Positions 48,872 to 57,684 of a stretch of DNA of 64,000 nt are shown here, one piece after another. Each line of letters opens with the position of its first letter. The stretch's first letter is position 1. This DNA is from Lysinibacillus odysseyi 34hs-1 = NBRC 100172 (lineage in GTDB: Bacteria; Bacillota; Bacilli; Bacillales_A; Planococcaceae). A program made the position numbers and the translations under genes. Location: NCBI RefSeq assembly GCF_001591965.1, contig NZ_BCVX01000014.1:62001-126000 (forward strand), written 5' to 3'. A model generated the notes under the pieces. It was not told where the DNA came from. It saw only the letters and a program-made list of their open reading frames with translations, and did no database searches.

Positions 48872-49596
48872 TATGAATTCCTCCTAACAACAGTTCCAAT
48901 TTTTTCGCCCATAACAGCGCGTTTAATATTGCCTTTTTCCATAAAGGAGAATACAACTAACGGAATATCATTATCCATACATAGTGTAGAAGCCGTTGAA
49001 TCCATTACTTGTAATCCTTGTTGAATAACGTCTAAATAAGTGAGTGTGTCATACTTAATTGCAGAAGAATCTACTCGTGGATCTGCAGAATAAACTCCGT
49101 CTACATTATTCTTTGCCATTAAAATTGCATCTGCATTAATTTCTGCAGCACGCAATGCAGCTGTCGTATCTGTTGAGAAAAATGGGTTACCTGTACCCGC
49201 TGCGAAGATGACAACGCGTTTTTTCTCTAAATGACGCACCGCTTTACGGCGAATATACGGCTCTGCAACTTGTGTCATAACAATGGATGACTGTACACGT
49301 GTTTCAATATCCAGCTTTTCCAATGCATCTTGTAATGCTAAAGAGTTCATGACTGTTGCAAGCATCCCCATATAGTCGGCAGAGGCACGTTCCATGCCCA
49401 TTTCACTACCGACTTTGCCGCGCCAGATATTACCGCCGCCTACTACGACCGCAACTTCGACACCAAGATCTACAACTTCTTTTACTTCTTCAGCAACAGA
49501 TTTGATAATTTCCGGCGATAATCCAAACCCTGCATCTCCTGCCAATGCTTCGCCGCTTAATTTAATTACTACTCGCTTATAATGTGCCACACTCAT
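48871..49596 (-). CDS. pyrH: Uridylate kinase
   Basis: A 241-residue UMP kinase of the amino-acid kinase fold: KLSGEALAG at the N-terminus, [11 protein letters not shown], and [19 protein letters not shown]. It is the hexameric bacterial type regulated by GTP and UTP. A terminator lies between tsf and pyrH, and only a weak promoter-like TTGAAT-17-CAATCT is seen before it. Confidence 0.97.
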   Translation of the reverse strand: MSVAHYKRVVIKLSGEALAGDAGFGLSPEIIKSVAEEVKEVVDLGVEVAVVVGGGNIWRGKVGSEMGMERASADYMGMLATVMNSLALQDALEKLDIETRVQSSIVMTQVAEPYIRRKAVRHLEKKRVVIFAAGTGNPFFSTDTTAALRAAEINADAILMAKNNVDGVYSADPRVDSSAIKYDTLTYLDVIQQGLQVMDSTASTLCMDNDIPLVVFSFMEKGNIKRAVMGEKIGTVVRRNS

Positions 49597-49670
49597 AGTA
49601 AGCCTCCGTTACTCATTTATTTAAAAGGAAATAGATTGCTATTTCGCTGTTTTTCATTCAATTTCTTGAA

Positions 49671-49701
49671 AAATAGGGAACACAATATGTGTTCCCTATT
49701 T
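49671..49701 (-). terminator. Terminator of tsf
   Basis: A perfect 14-bp stem (AAATAGGGAACACA and complement) with a 3-base loop; on the minus strand it ends in ATTTTTC. It follows the tsf stop by about 30 bases. Confidence 0.88.
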
Positions 49702-49733
49702 GTAATCACACAACTGTGTGAATCGTATTTAAA

Positions 49734-50615
49734 TTAGTTGCCTTTTACTTGGTTCATTACTTCTTCAGCAAAGTTATCTTCACGTTTCTCGATACCTTCA
49801 CCTACAGCGTAACGAGTGAAGCTAGTTACGTTACCGCCAGTTGATTTCACGAAGTCACGAACTTTTTGATCAGAGTTCTTAACGAACGTTTGATCTAATA
49901 GACATACGTCTTCGAAGTATTTGCCAAGACGGCCTTCAACCATTTTTGCAACGATGTTTTCTGGTTTGCCTTCGTTTAGGGCTTGTTCAGTTAATACTTT
50001 GCGTTCACGTTCTACTTCGTCAGCAGATACTTCTTCACGTGATACGTAAGTTGGGTTGATTGCAGCGATATGCATTGCAATGTCTTTAGCAGCTGCTTCA
50101 TCAGTAGAGCCTTCTAAAGCAACTAATACACCAATTCTACCGCCCATGTGCAAGTAAGCACCAAATGCATCAGCATCTGTTTTTGTTTTAATTTCAAAGC
50201 GGCGAAGTGTGATTTTTTCCCCGATTGTTGCTACAGCTGAAGAAATTTGATCAACGATTTTTACGCCGTCTTTTTCTAATTCTAATGCAGCTTCTACAGA
50301 TTCAGGTTTTGCAGCTAATAATTGCTCAGCTAAAGAAGCAACTAATGCTTGGAATTTTTCGTTTTTCGCTACGAAGTCAGTTTCAGCATTTACTTCAAGG
50401 ATGATTGCTTCATTGCCTTCAGTCAGGATATAAGTTGTCCCTTCTGCAGCGATACGGTCTGCTTTTTTAGCAGCTGAAGAAAGACCTTTTTCACGTAGGA
50501 AGTCGATTGCAGCTTCTAGGTTGCCATCAGTTTCCACTAATGCTTTTTTACAGTCCATCATACCTGCGCCAGTTTTTTCGCGTAGTTCTTTTACTAATTG
50601 TGCAGTAATTGCCAT
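49734..50615 (-). CDS. tsf: Elongation factor Ts
   Basis: A 293-residue nucleotide-exchange factor for EF-Tu. Start ATG 50615 has AAGGAGG 8 bases upstream and gives the usual N-terminus ([20 protein letters not shown]); an in-frame extension to 50660 is not supported. DFVAKNEKF and the coiled-coil/C-terminal domains are present. A terminator between rpsB and tsf suggests that S2 is made in excess of EF-Ts transcripts. Confidence 0.97.
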   Translation of the reverse strand: MAITAQLVKELREKTGAGMMDCKKALVETDGNLEAAIDFLREKGLSSAAKKADRIAAEGTTYILTEGNEAIILEVNAETDFVAKNEKFQALVASLAEQLLAAKPESVEAALELEKDGVKIVDQISSAVATIGEKITLRRFEIKTKTDADAFGAYLHMGGRIGVLVALEGSTDEAAAKDIAMHIAAINPTYVSREEVSADEVERERKVLTEQALNEGKPENIVAKMVEGRLGKYFEDVCLLDQTFVKNSDQKVRDFVKSTGGNVTSFTRYAVGEGIEKREDNFAEEVMNQVKGN

Positions 50616-50677
50616 TTGAGTTTCCTCCTTGAGTTTATAAATCAATATATTTAGGAGCACCGTGGGCTCTAAATCTT

Positions 50678-50714
50678 AAAAAAAGGTGATAAGAGGGATC
50701 ATCCACTTATCACC
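50678..50714 (-). terminator. Terminator or attenuator between rpsB and tsf
   Basis: Minus strand GGTGATAAG, 12-base loop, CTTATCACC, then seven Ts. It lies just after rpsB. Since no promoter is seen before tsf, it probably acts partially. Confidence 0.88.
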
Positions 50715-50729
50715 ATTTGTAGGAGTGAA

Positions 50730-51455
50730 TTACTCAGCTGCTACTTCTTCTTCTACAGCTGGAGCTTCTGATTCACCTTGTTTTGACTCGATTAACGCAT
50801 CAGCCATTTTAGCAGTTAATAATTTAACAGCACGGATAGCATCATCGTTTGCAGGGATTACGTAGTCGATTTCATCTGGATCACAGTTAGTATCAACAAT
50901 ACCAACGATCGGAATGTTCAATTTACGTGCTTCTGCAACAGCAATACGCTCTTTGCGAGGGTCTACTACGAACATTACGTCCGGAATAGCTGTCATATCA
51001 CGGATACCGCCTAAGAATTTTACTAAACGTTCGTGTTCTTTTTTAAGTTGGATAACTTCTTTTTTAGGAAGGACTTCGAAAGTACCGTCTTCTTCCATAC
51101 GCTCGATTTCTTTTAAGCGAGCAACACGTTTTTGGATTGTACCGAAGTTAGTTAACGTACCACCTAACCAGCGTTGGTTGATGTAGTAGTTGCCTGAACG
51201 TTCAGCTTCTTCTTTAATAGCTTCTTGAGCTTGTTTTTTCGTACCAACGAAAAGAACTTTACCACCATCTTGGCCAACTTGGCGCATGAAGTCGTAAGCT
51301 TCTTCTAATTTTTTAACTGTTTTTTGTAGATCGATAATGTAGATACCGTTACGTTCAACAAAAATGTATTTTTTCATTTTTGGGTTCCAACGGCGAGTTT
51401 GGTGACCGAAATGTACACCAGCTTCAAGTAATTGTTTCATTGAAATTACTGACAT
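50730..51455 (-). CDS. rpsB: 30S ribosomal protein S2
   Basis: A 241-residue S2 with [15 protein letters not shown] near the N-terminus and the [16 protein letters not shown] segment; acidic C-terminal tail ([11 protein letters not shown]). Strong AGGAGG ribosome site. It follows the motility operon and has its own promoter and a leader of about 120 nt. Confidence 0.98.
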   Translation of the reverse strand: MSVISMKQLLEAGVHFGHQTRRWNPKMKKYIFVERNGIYIIDLQKTVKKLEEAYDFMRQVGQDGGKVLFVGTKKQAQEAIKEEAERSGNYYINQRWLGGTLTNFGTIQKRVARLKEIERMEEDGTFEVLPKKEVIQLKKEHERLVKFLGGIRDMTAIPDVMFVVDPRKERIAVAEARKLNIPIVGIVDTNCDPDEIDYVIPANDDAIRAVKLLTAKMADALIESKQGESEAPAVEEEVAAE

Positions 51456-51581
51456 GAGTTTGTCCTCCTAGTATGTTTGGTTTTTTTCCTCCGCACTTTT
51501 CATCTGTAACAAGCAACCCGTACGCATACGAGCACCACTTACTACATCAAAATGCGTGTGTAATGTTAACACCGTTAGATA

Positions 51582-51611
51582 CTATACCATACAGTTTACA
51601 GGCCGCGCAAC
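51582..51611 (-). promoter_or_regulatory. Promoter of rpsB-tsf
   Basis: Minus strand TTGCGC, 18-base spacer ending TGG (extended -10), TATAGT. The leader that follows can fold (GTAAG.../...CTTGTTAC around 51495-51545), possibly an S2 autoregulatory leader; that last point is inference. Confidence 0.65.
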
Positions 51612-51615
51612 TATT

Positions 51616-52191
51616 TTAAGCATGAAACTTAAGCAACAATTCAATTTCTGTTTTGCCCTTTTGCGTTATTTTTGCAATTTCCTCAATTGTTTTACCTGCT
51701 TGATACATCTCGATTACTTCCTTTTCAAAAGAAATAACCCGGTCCTGTTCCTCTGTTTCCTCAACACGTACTATCTTTTCCGGCGTTTCCTTTATGGGCT
51801 GCTGCTCAGCCGGCGGATGTTTCTGCCTGTTATAAGCATTTGCAGCAAAAGCAATAGGCACGTACGGTCTTTGCTGTGCCATCTCGGCTTCTGCCGCTGC
51901 CCCCGAAGAAATTGTTTCTTCTTCTGCCGATTGCTCTGCAGTTTCCCCAGGAATAATGCGCTGCTCTTTTCCAGCTGTTTGCTTCACTGTACTAAGCTCT
52001 TTAATCAAGCGGTCATTCTCTTCTTTCATCTCTATTAAATACAAGCCAATGGCATCGTCCAGCTCTTTTGACATGCGTTCCTGGCGCATTTCTAAGTCTT
52101 TGAACTTTGCCAGCTTGCTGTTTAAGAGGAGGATGAAGAAAAAGCTCAGCAGCTGGCAGATGAATAATACAACTAATATAATTGAAACCAT
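51616..52191 (-). CDS. swrB: SwrB/YlxL-like membrane-anchored motility protein
   Basis: A 191-residue protein: one N-terminal transmembrane helix (residues 3-24), then a coiled coil (about 28-70), a low-complexity Glu/Ala/Pro region, and a conserved C-terminal helix-turn-helix-like block (AGKTIEEIAKITQKGKTEIE). This layout and its place between sigD and rpsB match B. subtilis SwrB, which promotes flagellar basal-body assembly. Sequence identity outside the ends is low in this family, so the name rests on architecture and place. Confidence 0.75.
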   Translation of the reverse strand: MVSIILVVLFICQLLSFFFILLLNSKLAKFKDLEMRQERMSKELDDAIGLYLIEMKEENDRLIKELSTVKQTAGKEQRIIPGETAEQSAEEETISSGAAAEAEMAQQRPYVPIAFAANAYNRQKHPPAEQQPIKETPEKIVRVEETEEQDRVISFEKEVIEMYQAGKTIEEIAKITQKGKTEIELLLKFHA

Positions 52192-52199
52192 TGTGTCTC

Positions 52200-52508
52200 C
52201 TATCCGCTATAATCGATAAAATTCCCCTTGAATGGATGGTGGGCTTTCGGCTGTTCCTGTTCCTCGTTTTTCTTCTCTCCCATTGAGGAATGCTTTCCTC
52301 CATTACCGTTTCGCTCGTCCTCTTCTGAAATAGCATCTGCATTTTCAGCCGTATTCACAGCTAACTGCTTCCGCTCAATTTCTTTTTTCAGCGCTTCGTT
52401 TGCATTCATTTGCTGATGAATGACATTTTGCTGATGCTGTTCTACTACTTTTCCCGCTTCAAATGTCTTTGGAATGGCAATTTGCAGCTCCACGGCTTTT
52501 AAACTCAT
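52200..52508 (-). CDS. Unknown 102-residue protein with C-terminal HPFKGNFIDYSG motif
   Basis: I do not recognise a named family. The protein is soluble and strongly charged. The first 30 residues look structured (LKAVELQIAIPKTFEAGKVV), the middle is a coiled-coil-like Glu/Gln/Lys region, and it ends in HHPFKGNFIDYSG, which looks like a peptide anchor or a docking motif. It sits 11 bases after sigD and 8 bases before the SwrB-like gene, so it is part of the motility unit. A role with SigD or the flagellum is inference from context. Confidence 0.78.
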   Translation of the reverse strand: MSLKAVELQIAIPKTFEAGKVVEQHQQNVIHQQMNANEALKKEIERKQLAVNTAENADAISEEDERNGNGGKHSSMGEKKNEEQEQPKAHHPFKGNFIDYSG

Positions 52509-52519
52509 GGCTACTCCCC

Positions 52520-53287
52520 CTATGCATTCATCATTTCAGAAGATAAAAATCTGCGTAACTTAAATAAAGCCTTTGAATGGATTTGGGAAATACGCGAAGT
52601 AGACAGGTCAAGCATTTCCCCGATCTCTGTCAAGGTCATCTCCTCTGTATAGAACAAACTCAAAACAAGCTGCTCCTTCTCATTGAGCTTTTTAATATTA
52701 TCAGCCAAGTCCTCAAGCAATTCTGCACGCACCATATGCTGTTCAGGCGTTTTGGTCTGCTCGTCCCGGATGACAAAGCCTTTCCCTTCTGAATCTTCCT
52801 GGTCCTGCTGCTCATTAATGGATAGCACATTGGAGAAAAAATGTTCCTGAACTGTCTGATACACATCTTCTACCGGAAGATTCATATGTTCGGCTAATTC
52901 TTCAGGTGTTGCATGACGCATCAATTTCTGCTCCAAGTGTTCGATCTGCGCTTCCAGCTTCTTTGCTTTTTCCCTTGCCGAGCGGGGCAGCCAGTCCTCC
53001 TTCCGAAGACCGTCTATGATCGCTCCTCTAACACGGAAAGAGGCATACGTATCAAACTTCAAATCTCGATTTATATCAAATTTATTCAACGCATCAAATA
53101 GCCCCATCATTCCTAAGCTGACGAGGTCATCCCGCGACACGTTTTTCGGCAAACCAGCGCCGATTCGTTGTACATGATAGGAAACAAGAGGCTTGTATTT
53201 TTTCACCAGCAAGTCTCCTGCTTGTGGATCCCGATTGTTTATCCAGCTGTTCCAAAGCTTTAGTTCTTCACTACTCGGTTGTGTCAT
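52520..53287 (-). CDS. sigD: Flagellar/motility sigma factor SigD (FliA type)
   Basis: A 255-residue sigma-28. Region 2 (SYHVQRIGAGLPKNVSRDDL, then LKFDTYASFRVRGAIIDGLR), region 3 (RHATPEELAEHM) and region 4 (LTEIGEMLDLSTSRISQIHSKALFKLR) are complete. It directs late flagellar, chemotaxis and autolysin genes. Unlike the B. subtilis arrangement, a terminator and a good promoter separate it from the che genes upstream. Confidence 0.96.
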   Translation of the reverse strand: MTQPSSEELKLWNSWINNRDPQAGDLLVKKYKPLVSYHVQRIGAGLPKNVSRDDLVSLGMMGLFDALNKFDINRDLKFDTYASFRVRGAIIDGLRKEDWLPRSAREKAKKLEAQIEHLEQKLMRHATPEELAEHMNLPVEDVYQTVQEHFFSNVLSINEQQDQEDSEGKGFVIRDEQTKTPEQHMVRAELLEDLADNIKKLNEKEQLVLSLFYTEEMTLTEIGEMLDLSTSRISQIHSKALFKLRRFLSSEMMNA

Positions 53288-53327
53288 TCGTATCCACCTC
53301 TCTTCAACAAAACGTACCTACTGTATA

Positions 53328-53356
53328 TTATACCAAATTTATCGCTAATTTACACA
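53328..53356 (-). promoter_or_regulatory. Sigma-A type promoter of sigD
   Basis: Minus strand TGTAAA, 17-base spacer ending TGG, TATAAT (extended, perfect -10), about 40 bases before the sigD ATG. The rest of 53357-53510 shows no gene. Confidence 0.7.
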
Positions 53357-53510
53357 CGCTTCCTAAGTACTAAATCTCGTTTTCTAAGGACAAAAATCGT
53401 AATCTCTCCCTTTTAAAAAGAGAAAGCTTTCGTACATTGGACTTGTTCTATGAAAATGTGTAGTCAGATGACAGCTAAGGTAAGAGGTAGGGTTATTTTA
53501 CAAATAGGAA

Positions 53511-53536
53511 AACAGGGCCGAGAAATCGGCCCTGTT
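53511..53536 (-). terminator. Terminator between the che genes and sigD
   Basis: Minus strand AACAGGGCCGA, loop TTTC, TCGGCCCTGTT then TTCCTATTTG. An 11-bp perfect stem 10 bases after the 124-residue gene. Confidence 0.83.
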
Positions 53537-53546
53537 TTATGGTCTA

Positions 53547-53921
53547 TTAATGATTCGGTAGCGTTTGTTCCTCCGAATGCATCATTGTCCGGACTACCTT
53601 TGCAATCTCTTCCCCATTTTCATCCTCAAACTCCATCGCCGGGTTTCGTTCAAAATCCGGAATTTGCAGTTCCTCTTTTTGTTCCTGCTTCCCTTTTGCT
53701 TTTTCGACTTGCGCTAGTGTTACCTCTTCAGGTGTAAATAGCACATAACCTAGAAGCAGGCGTACAGGATATGCGAATAAAAAGACAACAAGCGCTGTTA
53801 CAAATGAACCTATAAGCGTTTTCAATGGCATCGCATATGGTTGTTGAAGTGCCAGAGCAAAGTACGCAGAAAAGCCGAGCAATGCCGCCCAGCAATTATA
53901 CAAGAACGAGCCGTACATCAT
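53547..53921 (-). CDS. Unknown 124-residue membrane protein in the che cluster
   Basis: Not present at this place in B. subtilis, and I do not recognise it. Two hydrophobic segments (about residues 10-27 and 34-62, the latter long enough for two helices) are followed by a charged cytoplasmic tail of about 60 residues (KAKGKQEQKEELQIPDFE). It overlaps the end of cheD by 4 bases (ATGA), so it is translated with the chemotaxis proteins. Function unknown; an inner-membrane partner of CheC/CheD or the motor is a guess. Confidence 0.78.
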   Translation of the reverse strand: MMYGSFLYNCWAALLGFSAYFALALQQPYAMPLKTLIGSFVTALVVFLFAYPVRLLLGYVLFTPEEVTLAQVEKAKGKQEQKEELQIPDFERNPAMEFEDENGEEIAKVVRTMMHSEEQTLPNH

Positions 53922-54415
53922 ATTTCACTCACTCCTCTGTTTACTGTCCGGATATTCAATTTAGCTGTGGCCGGGTCAAACTCAATTGTCCGTCCGCTGT
54001 TGCCTCCTGTATCCTCTGCAACAAGCAAAATACCGTGCTTTTTGAGTTCTGTCTTTACCGCTTCGACATTTCTTGGCCCGATTCGCATCGTGTCCTTGTC
54101 GGAAGTAAATTGGAACATTTGCGCCCCGCCGGCAATCTTTGCCTTCAATCGAAATGTTTGAATACCATTATTTTTTAATAAATCAATTAATGCTTTAATA
54201 CCCGTATCCGCGAATTTTGCAGCATTCAGCTCCTGCGTGCGTGCAAGGCTCGAATCAGGAAGCATAATATGCACCAAGCCTGCTATATGCTTTGTTTCAT
54301 CATATAAAACGACGCCGACACAGGAACCAAGCCCTGATGTCCGAATCGTATTCGGCTGCTTCACTACATCCATCTGGGCAATCCCAACTTTGACTACTTC
54401 ATTTATTCCTATCAT
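53918..54415 (-). CDS. cheD: Chemoreceptor glutamine deamidase CheD
   Basis: A 165-residue deamidase. The catalytic cysteine C32 is in LGSCVGV and the histidine H49 in GLVHIMLP. CheD activates receptors and is held by CheC when CheY-P is high. Start lies 2 bases after cheC; the stop overlaps the next start. Confidence 0.95.
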   Translation of the reverse strand: MIGINEVVKVGIAQMDVVKQPNTIRTSGLGSCVGVVLYDETKHIAGLVHIMLPDSSLARTQELNAAKFADTGIKALIDLLKNNGIQTFRLKAKIAGGAQMFQFTSDKDTMRIGPRNVEAVKTELKKHGILLVAEDTGGNSGRTIEFDPATAKLNIRTVNRGVSEI

Positions 54416-54417
54416 CT

Positions 54418-55050
54418 TTATGCCACTCCAAGGGCCTTAAAAATAGCCTCAAAAGAATCCGGATCAGGCAGCAGGAAGAAATGCCCCCTTACGGATTCTT
54501 CATCTTCCAATTCGTCATCTAAGATGGATGTATTGATCACAATTACATGATCACTTATATGGGAAAGTTCAATTAACCCAATACTGATAATAGCGCCGAA
54601 CATATCAACGCTCAGCCCGGGTACTGTCGGATAAATTTTCAAGCCAGTAAAATCTGATAGAGCAGATAGATAAGAGCCGGATAAAATATTCCCCATCTCC
54701 TGCATGGCTGATAATCCTAACTCCGGCACAGGAAGATTAGCGAAATCAAATGTTTCATCCTGAATCAATCTCCGGATAAATCTATTAGCCTGCTCAATTG
54801 GCAAAACGAAAAACATGCTTCCTTCTGCATCTCCCTCGATTCGAAGAAAAATGCCAACTACTACATTTTCTGCGCCGCCGACAAGCTCCATCATGTCATT
54901 GAATGACACCATTTCCACTTTTGGTACGCGCATATCAATCTTTTTGTTCAGCAAATCAGATAAGGCTGTTGCTGCATGGGCAGCTCCAATGTTACCGATT
55001 TCTTTTAATACATCTAAATGTAATGAAGTAATTTTTTGATGAAAGTTCAT
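54418..55050 (-). CDS. cheC: CheY-P phosphatase CheC
   Basis: A 210-residue CYX-family phosphatase with two active-site helices, EIGNIGAAHAATAL and MQEMGNILSGSYLSAL, each bearing the Glu/Asn pair. ATG 55050 is chosen because AGTAGGG would have no spacing to the ATG at 55056. It acts with CheD in adaptation. A hairpin without a T-tract lies between cheW and cheC. Confidence 0.94.
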   Translation of the reverse strand: MNFHQKITSLHLDVLKEIGNIGAAHAATALSDLLNKKIDMRVPKVEMVSFNDMMELVGGAENVVVGIFLRIEGDAEGSMFFVLPIEQANRFIRRLIQDETFDFANLPVPELGLSAMQEMGNILSGSYLSALSDFTGLKIYPTVPGLSVDMFGAIISIGLIELSHISDHVIVINTSILDDELEDEESVRGHFFLLPDPDSFEAIFKALGVA

Positions 55051-55078
55051 ATACATCCCTACTTTAGTAGATTCATCT

Positions 55079-55106
55079 GACGGCTGCGTATGAATGCGCA
55101 GCCGTC
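55079..55106 (-). repeat. Strong hairpin between cheW and cheC
   Basis: A perfect 10-bp GC-rich stem (GACGGCTGCG and complement) with an 8-base loop, followed by AGATGAATC. No T-tract, so not a standard terminator; perhaps an mRNA-stability or processing element. Confidence 0.6.
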
Positions 55107-55121
55107 AATGAAAATTAATCA

Positions 55122-55568
55122 TTATCCTAATGGATTTAAAACTTTATCTAAATGCAGCAAAATCAATAAACGTTTATCCAATTTTGCTACGCCCGAGATG
55201 AAATCCTCTTCAGAAGAACCTACCACTTCAGGCTGCTGTTCAATTGATGCAGATTCGATATCCAATACGTCGTTGGCCGAATCTACGATGAACCCTACTT
55301 CCATATCTTCAAGCTGGATAATAATGATCCGCACTGTTTCTTCGTTTTCCAAAGCAGGCAAGCCAAAGCGCGCACGCAAATCGATAATCGGGGTTACTAC
55401 TCCGCGTAGATTAATAACTCCTTTCACATAATGCGGCGTTTTAGGAACCCGCGTAATATGCATCAGCTTTTCAATTCCTCGCACATAGGAAACGGGAATC
55501 GCATATTCTTTATCGGCCAATTGAAAAACGATTACTTTTACATAAGCCTGTTCGACAGCATTTGTCAT
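55122..55568 (-). CDS. cheW: Chemotaxis coupling protein CheW
   Basis: A 148-residue adaptor with the CheW beta-barrel motifs YVRGIEKL, HYVKGVINLRGVVTPIIDL and SANDVLDIE. It joins receptors to CheA. It lies 28 bases after cheA. Confidence 0.96.
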   Translation of the reverse strand: MTNAVEQAYVKVIVFQLADKEYAIPVSYVRGIEKLMHITRVPKTPHYVKGVINLRGVVTPIIDLRARFGLPALENEETVRIIIIQLEDMEVGFIVDSANDVLDIESASIEQQPEVVGSSEEDFISGVAKLDKRLLILLHLDKVLNPLG

Positions 55569-55596
55569 AATTTACACCTCATTTTCATCCTATTTC

Positions 55597-57669
55597 CTAC
55601 ATTAGGGCGTTGCAGTCTACAATCAACGCTACCTTACCATTGCCTAAAATTGTCGCTCCTGAAATAGCAAAAATATTTGTTAAGTAATTGCCCAATGACT
55701 TTAGGACAATCTCCTGCTGGCCGATGAATGAATCTACCACTAGACCGGCCATTTTGTCGCCTTTGCGGACGATCACTACCGAATGGAACTCGTCTTCATC
55801 CAGCTTTGTGCGCGGCACTTCAAACACTTCCTCTAGGAAGATAAGCGGTACAACTTTTCCACGGAAGTCAATTACTTTTTGGTTATGCGCATTTAAAATA
55901 TCCGACTGGCGAATGATAGATGTTTCAATAATAGATGATAGAGGAATTGCATAAATTTCTTTTTCAATCTCTACTAGCATGACGGAAATAATCGACAACG
56001 TTAACGGCAGCTGGATCGAGAAGGTAGATCCTATATCTTGTGTCGACTCAATAGAAATATTACCGCCTAACGATTCAATCGTTGTTTTTACAACATCAAG
56101 ACCAACGCCCCGGCCGGAGATATCTGAAATAACATCCGCTGTAGAGAAGCCCGGTGCCATAATCAGCTCGTTTACCTGTTTATTTGATAGGGAGCTGGCT
56201 GCTTCTTTTGATACAATCCCTTTCGCAATCGCCTTTGTTAGTACTTTGTTGCGGTTAATTCCCGCACCATCGTCCTCAATTTCAATAAATACATAGTTGC
56301 CGCTGTGGTATGCACGCAGCTGGACTGTGCCTTCTTCCGGCTTTCCTTGTTGGCGGCGGACTTCCGGACTTTCTATCCCATGGTCCAATGAGTTGCGGAT
56401 CAGATGGACAAGCGGATCTCCAATTTCATCGATTACCGTGCGGTCAAGTTCTGTTTCCGCTCCAATAATCTCAAGGTTGATTTTTTTGTTTAAATCACGC
56501 GATAATTGCCGAACCATTTTCGGGAATCGGTTAAATACTGTTTCTACCGGTACCATACGCATTGTCAAGATGATGTTCTGCAGGTCTCCCATTGTACGGC
56601 TCATACGCTCTACTGTTTCACTTAATTCTCCGTGATTTACTTCCGCTGCAATAGAAAGCAGACGGCCGCGGTCAATCACCAGCTCCTCAAACAAATTCAT
56701 GAGGACATCAAGACGCTCGATGTTGACACGGATTGTTTTGCTTGCCGCTGGTGCATGTGATTTTGCATTATTGGCAGCCGGCTTTTTCTCCGGTTCTCCT
56801 CCGGCCTGTTTTTCCTCAGAGACAGGTTCAGCCGTTTCAGGCTCGGAAGGAAGAGCTTCTTGAGGGAGAATTTCTCCCTTTGCTTCTCTAAAGACAGAAG
56901 GATCGATGGCAAGCACTTCCACCTTTTCAACTTCCGATACTTTAAGCAGCATTTTTTGCAAATCGTCTGCTGTTTCCTTCGAGATAAAGGCAACATGGAA
57001 TTCACTATCAAACTGCTCTTCTTCCAGCTTATCAACGGTTGGCGAGGACTTGATGACATCCCCGTTCTTTTCAAGAATTTCAAATACCATAAATACACGT
57101 GCTGCTTTTAAGAGACAGTCTTCACGTAACGAAATAGAAATTTCGTATGTATTAAATCCTTGTTCAAGTGATTGATGAAGAATGGTCTTCTCGAAATCAT
57201 CATATTCAAGCTTCCATTCAGCAGAGACGATACTCGTTGCAGCCTGCTCATTTGCTGCCAGCGGTACTGCTGTAGTACCCGTCAATTCTTCTCCGGATTC
57301 GATACGTTTCAGCATTTCCACTGTTGCTTGTACATTTCGCTTGCCGTCACCGCCGCTTGCGATATCCTGAACCATTTCTTCAAGGTGGTCTACCGATTCA
57401 AAAACGACATCCAAAATTTCTGGTGTTACGCTAATTTTTTCGTTTCGAATGGCATCAAGCACATTTTCCATTTTATGTGTTAAATCCGCTAAGTCTTCGA
57501 AGCCCATTGTGGCAGACATTCCTTTTAATGTATGAGCAGAACGGAAAATTTCACTTACAATTGCCAAATCTTGCGGATTTTTTTCTAGTTCCAACAAATG
57601 CTCGCTGCACGCCTGCAGATGTTCTTTACTTTCATCTATAAACATTTCTAAATATTGATTTACTTCCAT
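55597..57669 (-). CDS. cheA: Chemotaxis histidine kinase CheA
   Basis: A 690-residue kinase. P1 phosphotransfer domain with H46 in SAHTLKGMSA; P2 CheY-binding domain (about 150-265); an Ala/Pro/Glu linker; P3 dimerisation; P4 ATPase with the N box HLIRNSLDHGIE and G boxes (IEDDGAGI, SGRGVGLDVV); P5 CheW-like domain. All key residues are present. Confidence 0.97.
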   Translation of the reverse strand: MEVNQYLEMFIDESKEHLQACSEHLLELEKNPQDLAIVSEIFRSAHTLKGMSATMGFEDLADLTHKMENVLDAIRNEKISVTPEILDVVFESVDHLEEMVQDIASGGDGKRNVQATVEMLKRIESGEELTGTTAVPLAANEQAATSIVSAEWKLEYDDFEKTILHQSLEQGFNTYEISISLREDCLLKAARVFMVFEILEKNGDVIKSSPTVDKLEEEQFDSEFHVAFISKETADDLQKMLLKVSEVEKVEVLAIDPSVFREAKGEILPQEALPSEPETAEPVSEEKQAGGEPEKKPAANNAKSHAPAASKTIRVNIERLDVLMNLFEELVIDRGRLLSIAAEVNHGELSETVERMSRTMGDLQNIILTMRMVPVETVFNRFPKMVRQLSRDLNKKINLEIIGAETELDRTVIDEIGDPLVHLIRNSLDHGIESPEVRRQQGKPEEGTVQLRAYHSGNYVFIEIEDDGAGINRNKVLTKAIAKGIVSKEAASSLSNKQVNELIMAPGFSTADVISDISGRGVGLDVVKTTIESLGGNISIESTQDIGSTFSIQLPLTLSIISVMLVEIEKEIYAIPLSSIIETSIIRQSDILNAHNQKVIDFRGKVVPLIFLEEVFEVPRTKLDEDEFHSVVIVRKGDKMAGLVVDSFIGQQEIVLKSLGNYLTNIFAISGATILGNGKVALIVDCNALM

Positions 57670-57684
57670 TAAGAGAACACCCCT

